Under the pieces are notes generated by a model, which had not been told where the DNA came from, ran no database searches, and saw only the letters and a program-made list of their open reading frames with translations. A stretch of DNA of 64,000 nucleotides from Cryobacterium sp. Y50 (GTDB lineage: Bacteria; Actinomycetota; Actinomycetes; Actinomycetales; Microbacteriaceae), in the NCBI RefSeq assembly GCF_002929805.1, contig NZ_PJJM01000092.1, positions 39,617-103,616 of the forward strand. The letters run 5' to 3'. This document shows positions 63,936-64,000 of the stretch, in pieces (position 1 is the stretch's first letter; each line of letters begins with the position of its first letter). A program made the position numbers and the translations under genes.

Positions 63936-64000
63936 ATGAGTGCACCCACAATCGCGCCGGGGATCTCTGACGAGGTCCGAGAATTAGCAAACCAAGAATA
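63936..64000 (+). CDS. sufB: SufB, N-terminal fragment cut by the window edge
   Basis: An ATG at 63936 after AAGGAGAA opens a frame that runs off the right edge. The 21 visible residues end VRELANQEY, which resembles the start of SufB scaffold proteins of the longer, cyanobacterial/proteobacterial type. It lies 13 bp after sufS. The identification rests on a short stretch and on position. Confidence 0.65.
   Translation, partial: MSAPTIAPGISDEVRELANQE

Overview
The window is high-GC, densely packed actinobacterial DNA. A Microbacteriaceae chromosome (Cryobacterium or a relative) fits best. The evidence is a complete mevalonate cluster, a DUF222/HNH (13E12-repeat type) gene, a short DUF7882-type protein, frequent CGGATGC/GCATCCG heptamers and many ATGA/GTGA operon overlaps. 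No rRNA, tRNA, CRISPR array, transposase or prophage was seen.

Layout. (1) 1-8268: a myo-inositol catabolic operon, iolC(end)-aldolase-like-iolA-iolB-iolD-iolE-like-iolG-iolH. (2) 8385-14272: a short-chain dehydrogenase, a cytochrome P450, an aldo/keto reductase and a creatininase-family hydrolase, then the P450's likely electron partners, an adrenodoxin-reductase-like flavoprotein and a flavodoxin. (3) 14282-23458: a LacI regulator, two complete sugar/polyol ABC transporters (each a lipoprotein, a permease and a single-domain ATPase), another TIM-barrel isomerase and a GntR regulator. (4) 23606-31481: a DUF222/HNH gene and the NAD operon nrtR-nadA-nadB-nadC-cysteine desulfurase. (5) 31661-41177: glycosyltransferases, a nitrilase-family hydrolase, an alpha/beta hydrolase, an Old Yellow Enzyme, an aminotransferase and an HtrA protease. 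(6) 41348-48436: a wall-glycopolymer cluster (two GT2 enzymes, a CDP-alcohol transferase, a CDP-glycerol-type polymerase and a TagGH-like exporter). (7) 48612-50600: aconitase. (8) 50643-56552: mevalonate genes, including one ORF that fuses HMG-CoA reductase to mevalonate kinase. (9) 56672-61690: an oligopeptide/nickel-type ABC transporter with fused ATPases. (10) 61752-64000: the start of a SUF operon, sufR-sufS-sufB.

The most unusual system is region 2 read with regions 1 and 3. A P450 with cindoxin-type redox partners (flavodoxin plus adrenodoxin-reductase-like enzyme) sits inside an inositol utilisation locus. Three intergenic regions carry exact matches to the operator consensus I recall for Corynebacterium IolR (KGWCHTRACA): before the reductase gene, before the first binding protein and before the GntR gene. 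My inference is a polyol-oxidising module, possibly O-demethylating methyl-inositols such as pinitol or ononitol so that they can enter the iol pathway. The sequence shows the gene set and the motifs. The substrate is not shown.
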